Shown: positions 45,030 through 55,739 of the stretch, one piece after another
Position numbering within the stretch: the stretch's first letter is position 1
Layout of the letters: every line of letters starts with the position of its first letter
Source of the DNA: Mycobacterium lepromatosis
GTDB lineage: Bacteria > Actinomycetota > Actinomycetes > Mycobacteriales > Mycobacteriaceae
DNA length: 64,000 bases
Direction of reading: 5' to 3'
NCBI RefSeq assembly: GCF_000975265.2
Contig: NZ_CP083405.1
Span: forward strand, 1,736,001 to 1,800,000
Translations under genes and position numbers: made by a program
The notes under the pieces: model-generated
The model's input: only the letters and a program-made list of their open reading frames with translations
What the model was told of the DNA's origin: nothing
Database searches by the model: none

Positions 45030-46415
45030 CTTAGGTGACGTAGCGTTTGAGTAGCTAGCATCAGATGACCGCGAGCACCGTGTGGACTAGGGTGAATGTC
45101 ACCAGTGAGGTTATGACCATGCTGGAAGTGTGGTGCGAGACACCTTCGTAGACGGTGAGCCGGACCAGTTGATCGCCGGTCGGGTTGGGGTGGCTATCCA
45201 GGGTTGGCCTCATTTCGGTGAACACCCAGCCGGCGCCGTTGGCCAGGAACGGTGTGGGAATGGTCAGCAGCGCCCGCCGAGCGAATCATCGCTGATTGGG
45301 AAGCCGACCGCCGTGGGTGCGTCACAACACCGTCAGTGCAAACAACGCTAGAATCGCAAGTAGCCCGATCGTCGCACGAAAGGACCAGTGGGTGACGAAT
45401 AGGTTGGGTCGGTAGTCATTTGGTCCGCATCTTTGTTGGTACCTCTGCTGGATGTCGCGTACACTGTGCAGTGTCACATTGCTGAATTGCCTATTAGCAC
45501 GGAACGGCAGAACGTAGAGGACCTCGATCACACGGGTAATGCTTTCGCAGTTGTTATGGGTGCCGACCGTGAGGATCGAGAAGGCCGGATCGGTTTCAGT
45601 GTCGCATAGCTATTCGGCCGAAGCCATTTTCATCGGTTGCTGTTGGAACATCCATTTGCTTTGGTGGTCACCGCTGAAGAACACGCCTACGCTGGCAACC
45701 AGCGATCCCGCTACCCAGGATGGTTGCTCGGGCGATACATGGTGTGGGCATCTGATTCGGCCCTGGTTTGGTGGGAACTAACTAGTCACCAGGCGCTGAC
45801 TGTGACGACAAATGTCCTCGCGGTCAGCAATGAGACGGCGACAGCGTGCGAAAAAGCTTTTTGCGCAGTGTTATTGCTGAGCAACACGGAAATGCTGGTC
45901 AATTCGGCCCTCCGGGTCGTTGGGTTGTAGTGCCCGCCCACCGGATGCTGCATGAACGAGTTCGCTATAAGCATGAAGAATGCGGGCGCGTTGACCGAAA
46001 TCGCGACAATCCAGATGCACGCCAGGTAAGACCCAGCTGAGGTAGCCTGCCCCATCCGAAGATAAGATCCACAGCCCTAGGAAGGTAGACTCGAAGAAAT
46101 AAGGTGGCCAGGCCCTCCAGTGTTACCGGGGTGCTGAAGACGTCACCGACGAACCGTGAGTACTCGCTCCAATTCATCCCCAACTGAGATTTTTGGACTA
46201 TTCCGGTTGCCATGCCGATGTTGAAGTTGATCAGGAACAGCTTGTCGAGGAATTTGGTTAGTCGATACCACGCGGTGTTACCGAGTTGTTACCCACACTG
46301 TTTACATAACGACTACCAAGGGAGCCAGACCAATGGTGAGGAGAACGAAGATGAAGTAGTAGACGGTGGTGGTACCGAACTGCCACCGTGAAATATCGAC
46401 GGCGTTCGCCGGTCA
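45030..46415 (-). pseudogene. cydA: CydA, cytochrome bd oxidase subunit I, decayed
   Basis: Remnant of the haem-binding subunit. Near 46400: DISRWQFGTTTVYYFIF, the usual N-terminus with the axial His region. Then GMNWSEYSRFVGDVF near 46170, LACIWIVAISVNAPAFFMLIANSFMQHPVG near 46000, and LLSNNTAQKAFSHAVAVSLL. Later helices become unreadable. Frameshifts separate every piece. Confidence 0.8.
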
Positions 46416-46469
46416 TCTCCCGAGCCTATGGGCCTAATTAGTTTGCTATGATGCAGTGTAGTAGATGGC

Positions 46470-47800
46470 CTTAGTCGGCGCTACTGGCAATTTCCCGTGG
46501 ATTCGACGGCTCAAACGTGGGCCGTGCGTGATTCCTCGACAAACAGGTGGCTGGAATCATCAATGACCTTGCGTCCGAGGAGATACCACGTGCGCATGGT
46601 GCTTTATTTTTTATGACCTCAATGCGACCGCGCTTTTCCTCACTGAGGAGCTGGTAAGCTGTCTCCGGCACTTGAATGTATTCTCACCGAGTTGGTGGAT
46701 TCCATCCCGGACGCGATGTTAACCGCGTCGCCCCACAACATCGTAGAAAACTACCGAGACTCCGCTACCTCGGTGATGACCGTGCCGTCGGTCAGCCCGA
46801 CCCGCACTGGCATTGCGAGGTCGTGCGGATTCTCCAGTCCGGCTGCAACATCGGCCATATCGAGGGCAAAGTCCGCAAGCGCCTGTACATGGTCAGGACC
46901 TGGCCCTGGAACTCCGTGGACTGCCATGTACATGTTAGAAGTCACCGCTGACTTTGATCTTCTTCAGGCAGTGCTTGTCCACCGGCGCATCGAAAGCGCT
47001 GTATGGTTGGTCCGGCAACCGCCCTAGATCGGCCGGTGCGGTGTGCTTTGGGTGCTGTGCTTAGTGACGCCAACGATGTTGGCGCACAGGACCGAAGCAT
47101 CGTCGTATTTATCGGCGATGACGGTTTGGTCGGGCTCTTTGAGCCGCTTGGTGATACTGGCTGGCAACATGTTGGCTAACAAGGCTTCGGAGCGGTCGTA
47201 ACAGGCTGACATCATCACCTCGGCGCGCGGTGTCTCGCAAGGTGAACCGCACTGTAACGACCGCCATAACGCACGCCGAGGCTGTGGTTAGGACAAACCG
47301 ATCGACTGGTCCTAGTCCTGGCTTTAACCTGGTGGTACGCGAAACCAGACGTTCCAGCGCGATGACAAGCTCGGTGCCGAGTGGGCCTCTAGTGGGCCGA
47401 CGCCAACACGATGTTCTCAATATCCAACAGCACCACAAAACAGGCACCTGCGAAGAAGAACTGTAGAGCCCGACCGCGGTGCCCTCGTCCCCAGCAGCTT
47501 GGGAAGACCGAAATATATCGGCTATGCCGATATATTTCAACAGCGGGACTAGATCTGCGAAACGGTGCAGCAGCGGGACAATTGTGAAGATTATCGTGAT
47601 GCCAACGTTGATCGAGCTGATCTACCAGGACTATGTTTCGGCTACAGTCTGCACAATCAAGAAACTCGCGCTCACCATCTCAGCCAGCCAGGTGGTTAGG
47701 TTAGGCACGCGTTGTCACCAGCCACAGTTTCGGTGTAATGTTGATTGTGGCCGCACGGTTGCGACACAGTCTGGGTGGTGCGCCGAAGCTGTTTGGTCCT
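46470..47800 (-). pseudogene. Membrane-bound class III adenylate cyclase (Rv1625c), decayed
   Basis: Remnant of the six-helix adenylate cyclase that makes cAMP. Pieces from the high end: hydrophobic membrane part around 47290-47540, YDRSEALLANMLPASITKRLKEPDQTVIADKYDDASVLCANIVGVT near 47190-47070 (start of the catalytic domain; the metal-binding FADIVGFT has become CANIVGVT). Then VRVGLTDGTVI and VPETAYQLLSEE at the end. Stops and frameshifts abound. Position next to pdtaR is conserved. Confidence 0.75.
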
Positions 47801-47902
47801 TCCGATGGGGTACTATGCTTCTCAGCGGCTGCACCCAAAGCCTAGCCGTTGAGCTCAATGTTTACCGAGCTTAGGCGGTGAATTGCCGGCGGCTTCCGAT
47901 AG

Positions 47903-47976
47903 TGCCCTCGGTGGGATTCGAACCCACACTGGACGGGTTTTGAGTCCGTTTCCTCTGCCAGTTGGGATACGAGGGC
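47903..47976 (-). tRNA. tRNA-Leu (CAA), short variable arm
   Basis: 74 bases. 7-bp acceptor stem GCCCTCG/CGAGGGC with discriminator A; T-arm GTGGG-TTCGAAT-CCCAC. The anticodon loop CTCAAAA gives anticodon CAA, which reads the Leu codon UUG. The anticodon stem has a mismatch (A31 with C39), and the variable region is only about 5 bases, unlike the long arm of typical leucine tRNAs. No CCA is encoded. Confidence 0.75.
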
Positions 47977-48070
47977 TTTATCCGGCTTAACTACCTTAGA
48001 GAGGAGCCTCCCAAGAGTTCACTCTGCCCCCGAGATCGCTAGCCGTTGGCGGCCACGTCAGAATGGCCTT

Positions 48071-48688
48071 ATGACCGAACCCACGACCGACGCCGACGCC
48101 GCCACGCCGCACCGGGTTCTGATTGCTGAAGACGAAGCACTCATCCGACTCGACCTGGCCGAGATGCTGCGAGATGAAGGGTACGACATCGTTGGAGAGG
48201 CCGCTGATGGCCAGGAAGCGGTCGAACTGGCAGAACGCCATAAACCCGACCTGGTGATCATGGATGTGAAGATGCCGCGCCGTGATGGGATTGACGCAGC
48301 ATCGGAGATAGCCAGCAAACGCATCGCGCCGATCGTGGTGCTGACCGCGTTCAGTCAGCGTGACTTGGTTGAACGTGCACGCGATGCGGGGGCTATGGCC
48401 TACTTGGTTAAGCCTTTCACCATCAGCGATTTGATTCCGGCGATCGCATTGGCGATGAGCCGGTTTAGTGAGCTCACCGCACTGGAACGCGAAGTGGCGA
48501 CGCTGGCTGACCGGCTGGAGACCCGTAAGCTCGTCGAGCGAGCCAAAGGCCTACTGCAGGTCAAACAGGGCATGACTGAACCCGAGGCGTTCAAATGGAT
48601 TCAACGTGCAGCCATGGATCGGCGGACCACGATGAAACGGGTGGCTGAAGTCGTCCTGGAAACCCTCGACATTTCCAAAGACACCTAG
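48071..48688 (+). CDS. pdtaR: Response regulator with RNA-binding ANTAR domain, PdtaR
   Basis: Two-component regulator acting at the RNA level: after phosphorylation by PdtaS it binds transcript hairpins and prevents termination. 205 residues. Receiver domain at residues 14-125 with acidic pocket E20-D21, phospho-acceptor Asp65 in VIMDVKMP, Thr92 and Lys114 (YLVKPF). The ANTAR domain at about 135-200 contains RKLVERAKGLLQVKQGMTEPEAF. Ortholog of Rv1626. Intact amid dead neighbours, so under selection. The kinase gene is not in this window. Confidence 0.95.
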   Translation: MTEPTTDADAATPHRVLIAEDEALIRLDLAEMLRDEGYDIVGEAADGQEAVELAERHKPDLVIMDVKMPRRDGIDAASEIASKRIAPIVVLTAFSQRDLVERARDAGAMAYLVKPFTISDLIPAIALAMSRFSELTALEREVATLADRLETRKLVERAKGLLQVKQGMTEPEAFKWIQRAAMDRRTTMKRVAEVVLETLDISKDT

Positions 48689-48811
48689 CCGGTCGGCAGC
48701 ATGCTTGCCCAGCAAATTGCGTGAGAAAACTCTTGAGCACTCCACGATTGCCGACGAGCCATGACCGTACAAGCCCTGATTGGCGGTGATGCTGACCTTG
48801 GTCTGCTCGAC

Positions 48812-49960
48812 CTAACGGCCGGTGGCTTGTCCACGGAGTTGCCAGGTTAGTTCACAGGCCTGGGCGATCGCCTGGGTGGGGATGGTCTCGCCGAAGTACG
48901 CCACCCCTCCCGACAGGTTGACCGGGATCTTCTCTTCTAGAGTGGCTGCTTCACTGTGCAGCAGCGCCTCGGCTTCATCCTTGGCGCACCGCCCCAGGTG
49001 GTTCATACCAGTAGAGTGCCAAGGCGGTGAAAGGTTGTAACCTGCGGCCAGGCTCAGGTCGTTGGGCCCGAGGCCGACCTAGGTATAGGCGGTGTCGAGA
49101 ATTTGATCCTTGAACGCTCGGTCCGATGTTGGCGCAACGGCTATGAAATCTGTTGTGATGTAAGGTAATTCGTTCAGGAGTTGCGGGTAGTGTGGGGTGA
49201 TAGTGATTGCGCGCACCGATGGTATCTTTCGTACAGCGAGCCGAGGTATTGGCGGGCTAAATTTGTGCTGGCCACGATCGATCAGTGCTGCCGCGCCGTC
49301 AGAGGTGGTGCATATATCCAGAAGTTGCAACGGATCGGCCGCCACCCAGCTGGCCAGTACATCGTAGAGACTGATGTCTCTTTGCGGAATTGGATATTGG
49401 GATTCTGTAGGCTATACTGGGAATTCTTGACCTTCACCTGGGCGAAATCTTCGAGTATGGCCCCGTAGAGATCCCTTCCATCCGCCGCCGCATGGGCAGT
49501 GCGAAATGCACCGGGTGGGTAGCCCCAATGAGATGGCACTGCCGTCAGTTTGGATCGTTGCAGTGTTGGCCTTCCATCGGTGCCAAAAGCCCCTTCGGCG
49601 TGATGATTTAGTGCGACGTTGCAGAAAGCAGCCAAGATCTGAGCCTGCGCACTTTGCGGCATCTGCGGACCGCTGACGCACGTGGTATAGCTCGAGCTGA
49701 CTGGTACGCAGTTCGAGCCGCGTTTCTGTGCGAACGTAGCGATGGCAACGAAACCCGGATACCCGCTGTGGATCGTGTCTGCACTGGTTACCGGCTGAAT
49801 CGGCCTTCAGTTTAAACTGAATTCAGTGAGTGTGTAGCGGGCGGTGATTCCCTCGTATTCGGTGAAGTCGTTGCCAGGCTTGCCCCACGGGTACATGCCG
49901 GTGCGGAGGATCTACACTGGTGTCGGCGTAATTATGTTCATGGGATTATCCACCCGTGTA
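48812..49960 (-). pseudogene. Thiolase / lipid-transfer protein (Rv1627c), decayed
   Basis: Remnant of a thiolase-superfamily protein. From the high end: GMYPWGKPGNDFTEYEG, SGYPGFVAIATFAQKRG, VAIALNHHAEG-like, then ICTTSDGAAALI and finally VNLSGGVAYFGETIPTQAIAQACELTWQLRGQATGR at the C-terminus. Frameshifts and stops interrupt it throughout. It follows pdtaR as in M. tuberculosis. Confidence 0.7.
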
Positions 49961-49964
49961 TCAT

Positions 49965-50368
49965 GTGTTCGATCACGTCGTAGGTGAACAGCGGCATGGT
50001 GGTCCGCTCTATATCGACGCAGGCCTTCAGATCAGTGGCAAGTGTTGCCGTCTCGACCGCCTTGCCCCATAAACGATTAGCCTCTTGCGGGCCAGCGCGA
50101 CCGCGTCGACAACCCAGCGGAGTCAAGTGTGTCGCTGGTGTAGGGTGGAGTTGAGACAGTTGTTCCCCCGGGGCGAGAAGACGCAGGTGCTGCATTGGGG
50201 GAACTTGCTGTAGAGCAAATAGGGGTTGCCGGTTTCTTTATCGGCATCGTCGGTGGCTAGCCAAATCCTTGGTCGCCTACGCTCGGTGGGTGACCTCTGG
50301 CATCGAGCCAGCGTACCGAGCCAAACTACAAAAACTGAAACGTATTACAACTTGCACCGCAGCTACCT
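49965..50368 (-). pseudogene. Unidentified remnant abutting repeat copy 2
   Basis: Minus-strand pieces that look once coding (NPYLLYSKFPQCSTCVF, RLWGKAVETATLATDLKACVDIERTTMP) in different frames. In M. tuberculosis the gene after Rv1627c is Rv1628c, which this may be, but I cannot confirm the family. It is cut at 50369, where the repeat starts. Confidence 0.35.
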
Positions 50369-51098
50369 GTGCGAGCCAGTATTGAACGGTGCATCGCTGG
50401 GGTAATTGAAGCCTAGGGTGTTGTTGGTTTTGTGTGGTTGAGGGGTGTGGTGGGTTATGTGGTGGGGATCGGTGGTGTGGGTTGTGTTGGTGGTTTAGGG
50501 TTGGTCGCGGCGTAGGTGGGCTGCTTGCAAGGGCCGCCGAGTAGTTGGTGTTGGTCACCGGCCGCGACATCGAAGCTGGCGATGCTGGGGGTGCGTCTGG
50601 TGTGGCGGGTGGCCGGGGATCAGTTGCGCTTTTCTGGTGATGTGTTAGCCCGCCACGCGCACAAGTCACCAGATCACGCCGTGGATGGCTTTTATCTTCC
50701 TTCCGCGGTCGATCCCCACAAAAAGTCAAGTACTGCCCTAGGCTAGAGCACCGCCGTACGCGTCATCACCGGCTGCGAGGTCATCGACGAACTGTGAAAC
50801 CAACACGGCACCAACACAGCCGGGGGCACACCGGCTGGCCGAGGGCCGGTGAACAAACAGACACCCCACAGCCATAGCATGCACCCGAAAGCGCCCCCAA
50901 CACCCAGCGCCAACAAGATCTAGGCTAGCCCACCAAACTCCCGACCGTATCGGCCAGCGATGGCACACCAGAACACTACTTCACCTGCCACCTATGAAAC
51001 CGACCAACAATTCCTGCCACAAACACCAACACCCCCGGCCACCACACAACAACAACGCTTTAGTCAGCGCTGTCGAACTTGCGAGCTCGTAGTGCGCG
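50369..51098 (+). repeat. 0.73-kb dispersed repeat, copy 2
   Basis: 730 bases nearly identical to copy 1 at 16353-17083, direct orientation, 34 kb apart. It includes the 48 bases that form the truB tail in copy 1 (without the rest of truB) and the last 38 bases of the pepN remnant (without the rest of pepN). Scattered matches continue to about 51105. It separates the Rv1627c end of block B from the Rv2143 end of block C. Confidence 0.9.
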
Positions 51099-51290
51099 CT
51101 TCACCACAGCACGCCGAACTTGCTCACCAAGAACACGTCGAGCTCAGCATCCAGCGCCGAAGCGATTGCCCAGCCCACCGGAACACCGCCGTGAGTCAAC
51201 CTCAGGACGAGCAAATCCTGCTTACTGCAGTAGGACATCAGCTGTCCTGCGAACACGCTCCCAGTTCACGTCGGTCGCGGAAGTTGCACG
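51099..51290 (-). pseudogene. Phosphoribosyltransferase-domain protein (Rv2143-like) N-terminal fragment
   Basis: A short remnant reading FRDRRELGA near 51275, then THGGVPVGWAIASALDAELDVFLVSKFGV, which matches the start of PRTase-domain proteins (GLPRGGVPVAxEVAxxLGAPLDV). An internal stop is present and the gene is cut off by the repeat at about 51098. Order and strand fit Rv2143 upstream of Rv2141c. Confidence 0.55.
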
Positions 51291-51603
51291 TCGGTGTCTG
51301 CCGGAGGAAGTCACTCGGTGGGGTCATGGTCGCAATCTGGGCTACGGACCCCTTACCAATTCCAAGTAAGCTCGCGAGGCCGGACACCGACTAGACAAAC
51401 GCGACGCCCTTATCGCGAACTGCTGTTTGCAACATGTGACTGTGCCATGTCGATCGAATTGTTGTCTGGATCGGCTTAGAAACCTGGATACCATTATGTA
51501 GAAACGGAATTGACGATGGTACTGGATCGATGAAAAACCGCGGCGTTAGGACTTTGGATTTACTAGCCTGGCTTGTGCTGTTCGTCGCTTCGGTCGGGCA
51601 AAG

Positions 51604-51885
51604 TAGGCAAGGCGAAAAATTATAGCGAGTTTAGCCTCTGGTCTCAAGTACGGATATGCGTTGGCCCGCGATATCAAGGAGTTTTTTGGGGTGATCCGGG
51701 GGAGTAGAACATTACACGGTGCGATCGCTAGCTTAGAGGAACGCGTCCTCATTGAGCCGCTGGTACGGAACGAGCCGCGCCAACCCTGCCGATTAACAGC
51801 GGACGGCGAGGCCAAACTTGCGGCAGTTGTTGGGGAGTTGGAGGTTATCGCCAAAGAGGGTGCATTACGGTTGAGAATACCGTAG
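51604..51885 (+). pseudogene. PadR-family transcriptional regulator, start lost
   Basis: Open from just after a TAG at 51602-51604 to the stop at 51885. It reads IIASLASGLKYGYALARDIKEFFG, then LHGAIASLEERVLIEPLV and CRLTADGEAKLAAVVGELEVIA, a nearly complete PadR winged-helix domain. The normal hydrophobic N-terminus and an ATG are missing; the first candidate starts are TTG codons. The DNA-binding helix is largely kept, so a truncated product cannot be excluded. Confidence 0.6.
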
Positions 51886-51934
51886 CTTTCCCGTTTGGCT
51901 CCTTGCTGTGAACACAGATGATGCGCAGCGGGTG

Positions 51935-52130
51935 CTGTCGTGGTTATCTGCGCAACTAGTGGCATCGCTACGGCGACGAGCTGGTGGCGTTGCTGGAAGA
52001 CATGTTCGGCTTTGAACCGTTTTTGGTTAGTTGCCGAATATCGACGTTCCGGGCAGGCATGATTGAGAGGATTCACGATATTAGACGGCGCGCTTTTAGC
52101 AACATGTCATTACAGCATCGTTTGCGCGGT
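51935..52130 (+). pseudogene. Partner membrane protein of the PadR gene, decayed
   Basis: After the PadR frame, plus-strand pieces read RYGDELVALLEDMFGF and CRISTFRAGMIERIH in shifted frames. These resemble the N-terminus of the membrane proteins commonly encoded directly after PadR regulators. The membrane part is absent. Confidence 0.45.
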
Positions 52131-52241
52131 TGTCTAGGCCGTCATCTTGACTGTAGTAGTTGGCGACTGGGTGAGGCTAACCACCAGAAGCTCGCTACCA
52201 AAACGGTGTTCCGGGCGGTAACCTGACTAATCACACAGTGT

Positions 52242-52327
52242 GTCCGAGGGGGGACTTGAACCCCCACGCCCATTAATTAGGGCACTAGCACCTCAAGCTA
52301 GCGCGTCTGCCATTCCGCCACTCGGAC
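52242..52327 (-). tRNA. tRNA-Leu (GAG)
   Basis: 86 bases. Acceptor stem GTCCGAG/CTCGGAC with discriminator A, anticodon arm CTAGC-TTGAGGT-GCTAG giving anticodon GAG (reads CUC/CUU), a long class II variable arm with a TGCCC/GGGCG-type stem, and T-arm GGGGG-TTCAAGT-CCCCC. No CCA encoded. It lies 170 bases upstream of the M20 peptidase on the opposite strand. Confidence 0.93.
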
Positions 52328-52496
52328 GAGACCTCAACCACAGTTGGGTAGCTAAGGCTATCGGATTGGTCTGCGCCGGACCAATCCAGCTCAGCGCTCC
52401 GGACTTGTCGAACGAATCGACAAGCGGCTGCTGTAAGTCGTGCAAAAGACGAAGATGTCACACCCGCTCACTGTAGTGGTGGTAGGAAAGGTGACT

Positions 52497-53843
52497 GTGA
52501 CATTTGAGACCGACGTCCCAGTCAACCCGAGCAATGATGTGGTTGAGGTTGTCAGCAGGTTGATTCGGTTCGACACCACCAACACCGGCGACCCCGAGAC
52601 CACGCGGGGTGAGGCTGAGTGCGCGCAGTGGGTAGCCGCCCAGCTCGCCGAGGTTGGCTACCAGCCTGAATACGTGGAATCCGGGGCACCCGGTCGAGGC
52701 AATGTGTTTGCCCGTCTTGCGGGTGTGGATCGTTCGCGCGGCGCCCTGCTTATCCATGGGCATCTCGACGTGGTGCCCGCGGAAGCCGCCGAATGGAGCG
52801 TGCACCCGTTTTCCGGTGCAGTCGAAGGAGGTCAGGTCTGGGGCCGTGGTGCGATCGACATGAAAGACATGGTGGGCATGATGATCGTGGTCGCCCGGCA
52901 GCTAAAGCAGGCCGGCATCGCGCCGTCGCGAGATCTCGTTTTCGCATTTGTTGCCGACGAAGAGCATGGTGGCAGTTATGGATCGCAATGGCTAGTCGAT
53001 AACCGGCCCGATTTGTTCGACGGCGTTACCGAAGCTATCGGCGAAGTCGGCGGCTTTTCGCTAACTGTGCCGTGCCGCAACGGTGGTAAGCGTCGACTCT
53101 ACCTGATTGAAACGGCCGAGAAAGGTATGCAGTGGATGCGGCTGACTGCACGGGGCAGAGCGGGGCACGGCTCGATGGTGCACGATCAGAACGCGGTCAC
53201 CGCGGTCGCCGAGGCGGTTGCGCGTCTGGGGCGTCACCAGTTTCCGCTCGTGCCGACCGACACCGTAGTCCAATTTCTGGCCGCGATCAGCGAGGAGACC
53301 GGCCTCGAATTCGACATTGGGTCGCCCGACTTGGAAGGAGCAATCGAAAAGCTTGGACCGATGGCTCGCATGTTGAAAGCCGTGTTGTACGATACTGCTA
53401 ACCCGACGGTACTCAAGGCCGGATATAAGGTCAACGTGGTGCCGGCGACTGCGGAAGCTGTGGTTGATTGCCGCATACTACCCGGCCGGCAGGCGGCATT
53501 CGAGGCTGAGATTGATGAATTGATCGGTCCTGATGTGACTAGGGAGTGGATCAAGGATTTGCCGCCATACGAAACTGCCTTCGACGGGGATCTGGTTGAT
53601 GCCATGAACGCTGCCGTGCTGGCGGTCGACCCCGATGGTCGAACGGTGCCTTACATGGCTTCCGGCGGCACCGATGCGAAAGCTTTCGCACGCTTGGGTA
53701 TTCGCTGCTTTGGTTTTAGTCCGCTGCGGTTGCCACCAGAATTGGATTTCACCGCGCTGTTTCACGGTGTCGACGAGCGGGTGTCCATCGACGCGCTCAA
53801 GTTTGGCATCGATGTGCTGGCGCACTTCCTGACACACTGCTAA
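52497..53843 (+). CDS. M20 family metallopeptidase (Rv2141c ortholog)
   Basis: Zinc-dependent exopeptidase or deacylase related to DapE/ArgE and carboxypeptidase G2; substrate unknown. From GTG 52497, preceded by AGGAAAGG, it has 448 residues, the M. tuberculosis length. Metal ligands: [11 protein letters not shown] near residue 83, [12 protein letters not shown] near 117, DEEHGG near 154 with the catalytic Glu, and the C-terminal His in FHGVDE near 425. The dimerisation domain sits between about 210 and 320. Intact. Confidence 0.92.
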   Translation: MTFETDVPVNPSNDVVEVVSRLIRFDTTNTGDPETTRGEAECAQWVAAQLAEVGYQPEYVESGAPGRGNVFARLAGVDRSRGALLIHGHLDVVPAEAAEWSVHPFSGAVEGGQVWGRGAIDMKDMVGMMIVVARQLKQAGIAPSRDLVFAFVADEEHGGSYGSQWLVDNRPDLFDGVTEAIGEVGGFSLTVPCRNGGKRRLYLIETAEKGMQWMRLTARGRAGHGSMVHDQNAVTAVAEAVARLGRHQFPLVPTDTVVQFLAAISEETGLEFDIGSPDLEGAIEKLGPMARMLKAVLYDTANPTVLKAGYKVNVVPATAEAVVDCRILPGRQAAFEAEIDELIGPDVTREWIKDLPPYETAFDGDLVDAMNAAVLAVDPDGRTVPYMASGGTDAKAFARLGIRCFGFSPLRLPPELDFTALFHGVDERVSIDALKFGIDVLAHFLTHC

Positions 53844-53874
53844 TCGCAAAGTATTAATCACGAGAGGATCGTCC

Positions 53875-54405
53875 ATGAGTTTGCTGCCTGACCCATACGC
53901 CGCGTTGCCCAAGCTGCCATCGTTTTACCTGACGTCGGACTCGATTACCGACGGCCAGCCGTTGGCTACACCGCAGATCAGCGGCATCATGGGTGCGGGG
54001 GGAGCAGATGTCAGCCCTCAGCTGAGCTGGTCGGGATTTCCGACCGAGACCTGTAGCTTTGCGGTCACCGTCTATGACCCCGACGCACCGACCCTATCGG
54101 GATTCTGGCACTGGGCAGTGGCCAACCTGCCCGTAGACGTCACCGAGTTGCCAGCAGGTGTGGGCGGTGACGGTGAACTTCCGGCCGGAGCGTTGACGTT
54201 GATAAATGATGCGGGCATGCGCCGTTACGTGGGTGCTGCTCCGCCGCCTGGCCACGGTGTGCACCGCTATTACGTGGCGGTGCATGCTGTGCAGGTAGAA
54301 AAGCTCAATCTCAGCGAGGACGCAAGTCCGGCTTTCCTGGGATTCAATCTGTTCCAGCACGCAATCGGTCGCGCCGTCATCCACGGCACTTGCGAAAAGC
54401 ACTAG
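53875..54405 (+). CDS. PEBP/YbhB family protein (Rv2140c ortholog)
   Basis: 176 residues of phosphatidylethanolamine-binding protein fold. Ligand pocket motifs: [25 protein letters not shown] near residue 62 (the DPDAP loop) and [17 protein letters not shown] near residue 122 (the GxHR loop). ATG 53875 with GAGAGG upstream, 31 bases after the peptidase stop, so probably co-transcribed. Cellular role unproven. Intact. Confidence 0.92.
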   Translation: MSLLPDPYAALPKLPSFYLTSDSITDGQPLATPQISGIMGAGGADVSPQLSWSGFPTETCSFAVTVYDPDAPTLSGFWHWAVANLPVDVTELPAGVGGDGELPAGALTLINDAGMRRYVGAAPPPGHGVHRYYVAVHAVQVEKLNLSEDASPAFLGFNLFQHAIGRAVIHGTCEKH

Positions 54406-54499
54406 CTAGGTCACACTGAACACCTTAGCAAGCGCCGCCGGTCGCGTTTTAGGGATACAATGTTGGACGGCTGTGACGTAATCGTATATACGTTATGAC

Positions 54500-55150
54500 A
54501 GCCCTAGGCTTGGATTTGGATCGCCGCTGGATGTGGCGGCCTGGTTTGAGGAGCTGTTCAAGCGACAACCACGCCGGATTCTGCGGCGCTGGTAGGTCCG
54601 ATCTTTATCTTTGTCTCGGGCGGAAAATCGGGCGACCGCAGCGCGGCTTGGTCGCGATTGGCGATTGTTTGTCTATCGGCTTTTGTGCTGCTCGGACACC
54701 GAAGCGTAGGTGGTCGACGTCGTGGAGGTATTGACTGTTGAGTGGGTCGCGGCGTTGCGAATCAGCCAGGAGTTGACCTCGAGTTGACTGCGGTATGTCC
54801 GGGCAATGCGAGAGTGGTTGCCGAAGCGGGCGGAAATCTTCACAGCTGGTGACATTGACTTTCCGACATTTTTCGGACGATGGTGTGTCGTGTTTATCGG
54901 ATCATCGGTTGCAAGGCGTCGTGTTGGTCGTCGATGCTGCAGCGCCCCGGCTAGCCGTAGGTGTCGCGCGGCCCTCTGCCAGGAATGGACGTGTCGCTGG
55001 CACGACTGCTGCCAGCCTGTCATGAACTGCGATCTCGACTACACCATTGCATACGCCGATGGCGGGCCAACTTGACATGCGTCCAACTTGAAGTGCTCTA
55101 TTGCCGTACTTAACCATGGGGTGAAGACGTTCTGGGGCTGGTGGTGGTTA
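54500..55150 (+). pseudogene. REP13E12-family (DUF222/HNH) protein remnant
   Basis: Pieces in three frames: AWFEELFKRQPRRILRRW, VEVLTVEWVAALRISQELTSS, MREWLPKRAEIFTAGDIDFPTFFG, and near 55025 MNCDLDYTIAYADGGPT followed by ASNLKCL and KTFW. The last cluster is the HNH nuclease end of 13E12 repeat proteins, and the earlier ones their DUF222 part. The middle is partly deleted, since the family is near 450 residues. In M. tuberculosis REP13E12 elements are prophage attachment sites. Confidence 0.65.
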
Positions 55151-55739
55151 GTTAGGTGTCTGACGGAAGGCTAATTTTGTTTTCGCTATCAGGGCGAACC
55201 TATATAACCGCGTCGAGCAGCGCACTGCCGTTTCCGAGTTTGTGCTTGTCCACCGGCCGGTATACTGGCACCGGAAGACAACCCTAGCGTGGCCGCTACC
55301 CCTGCACTAAAGCCGACCGGAGCGCGTTGGTGCCCAAACGCCGCCGCGCTCGCTCTCAAGACCGGGCCTATCACATAGCCCCCGAACAGCAACACAACCA
55401 CCACATTGCTTATGTCCGGCGGGCTGAGTGTTCGAGCTACGCCCGACCGGCCCACCCTAAACCGACAATCACCCATCATCATTCTGATAGCACCGACTGT
55501 CGGATCGGCTGTCAGTGGAAGGGATCGAGGTACCCAGCCTGGACATTCTCGTACACCAGATTAACAACTGGCATGCCGGCTATCGTGGTGAAGAGGGTGC
55601 CGTCAAGCCTGAGCTGGTGTGTGTGCGACCGAGTCGGAGGTGGCGGACTCGGTAGAAGATCACGGCCCACAAGGCACTGTCCTGGGAGGTGAATAACGAC
55701 TGGAGCATGTTGAACTGTTCTGGTGTTGTCGGAGATTAT
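55151..55739. other. Debris between the 13E12 and IS3 remnants
   Basis: About 590 bases. One minus-strand frame (55189-55482) contains a helix-like VVVVLLFGGYVIGPVLRASA and an Ala/Gly-rich stretch that could come from a membrane protein; family unknown. The rest holds nothing I recognise. Confidence 0.3.
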
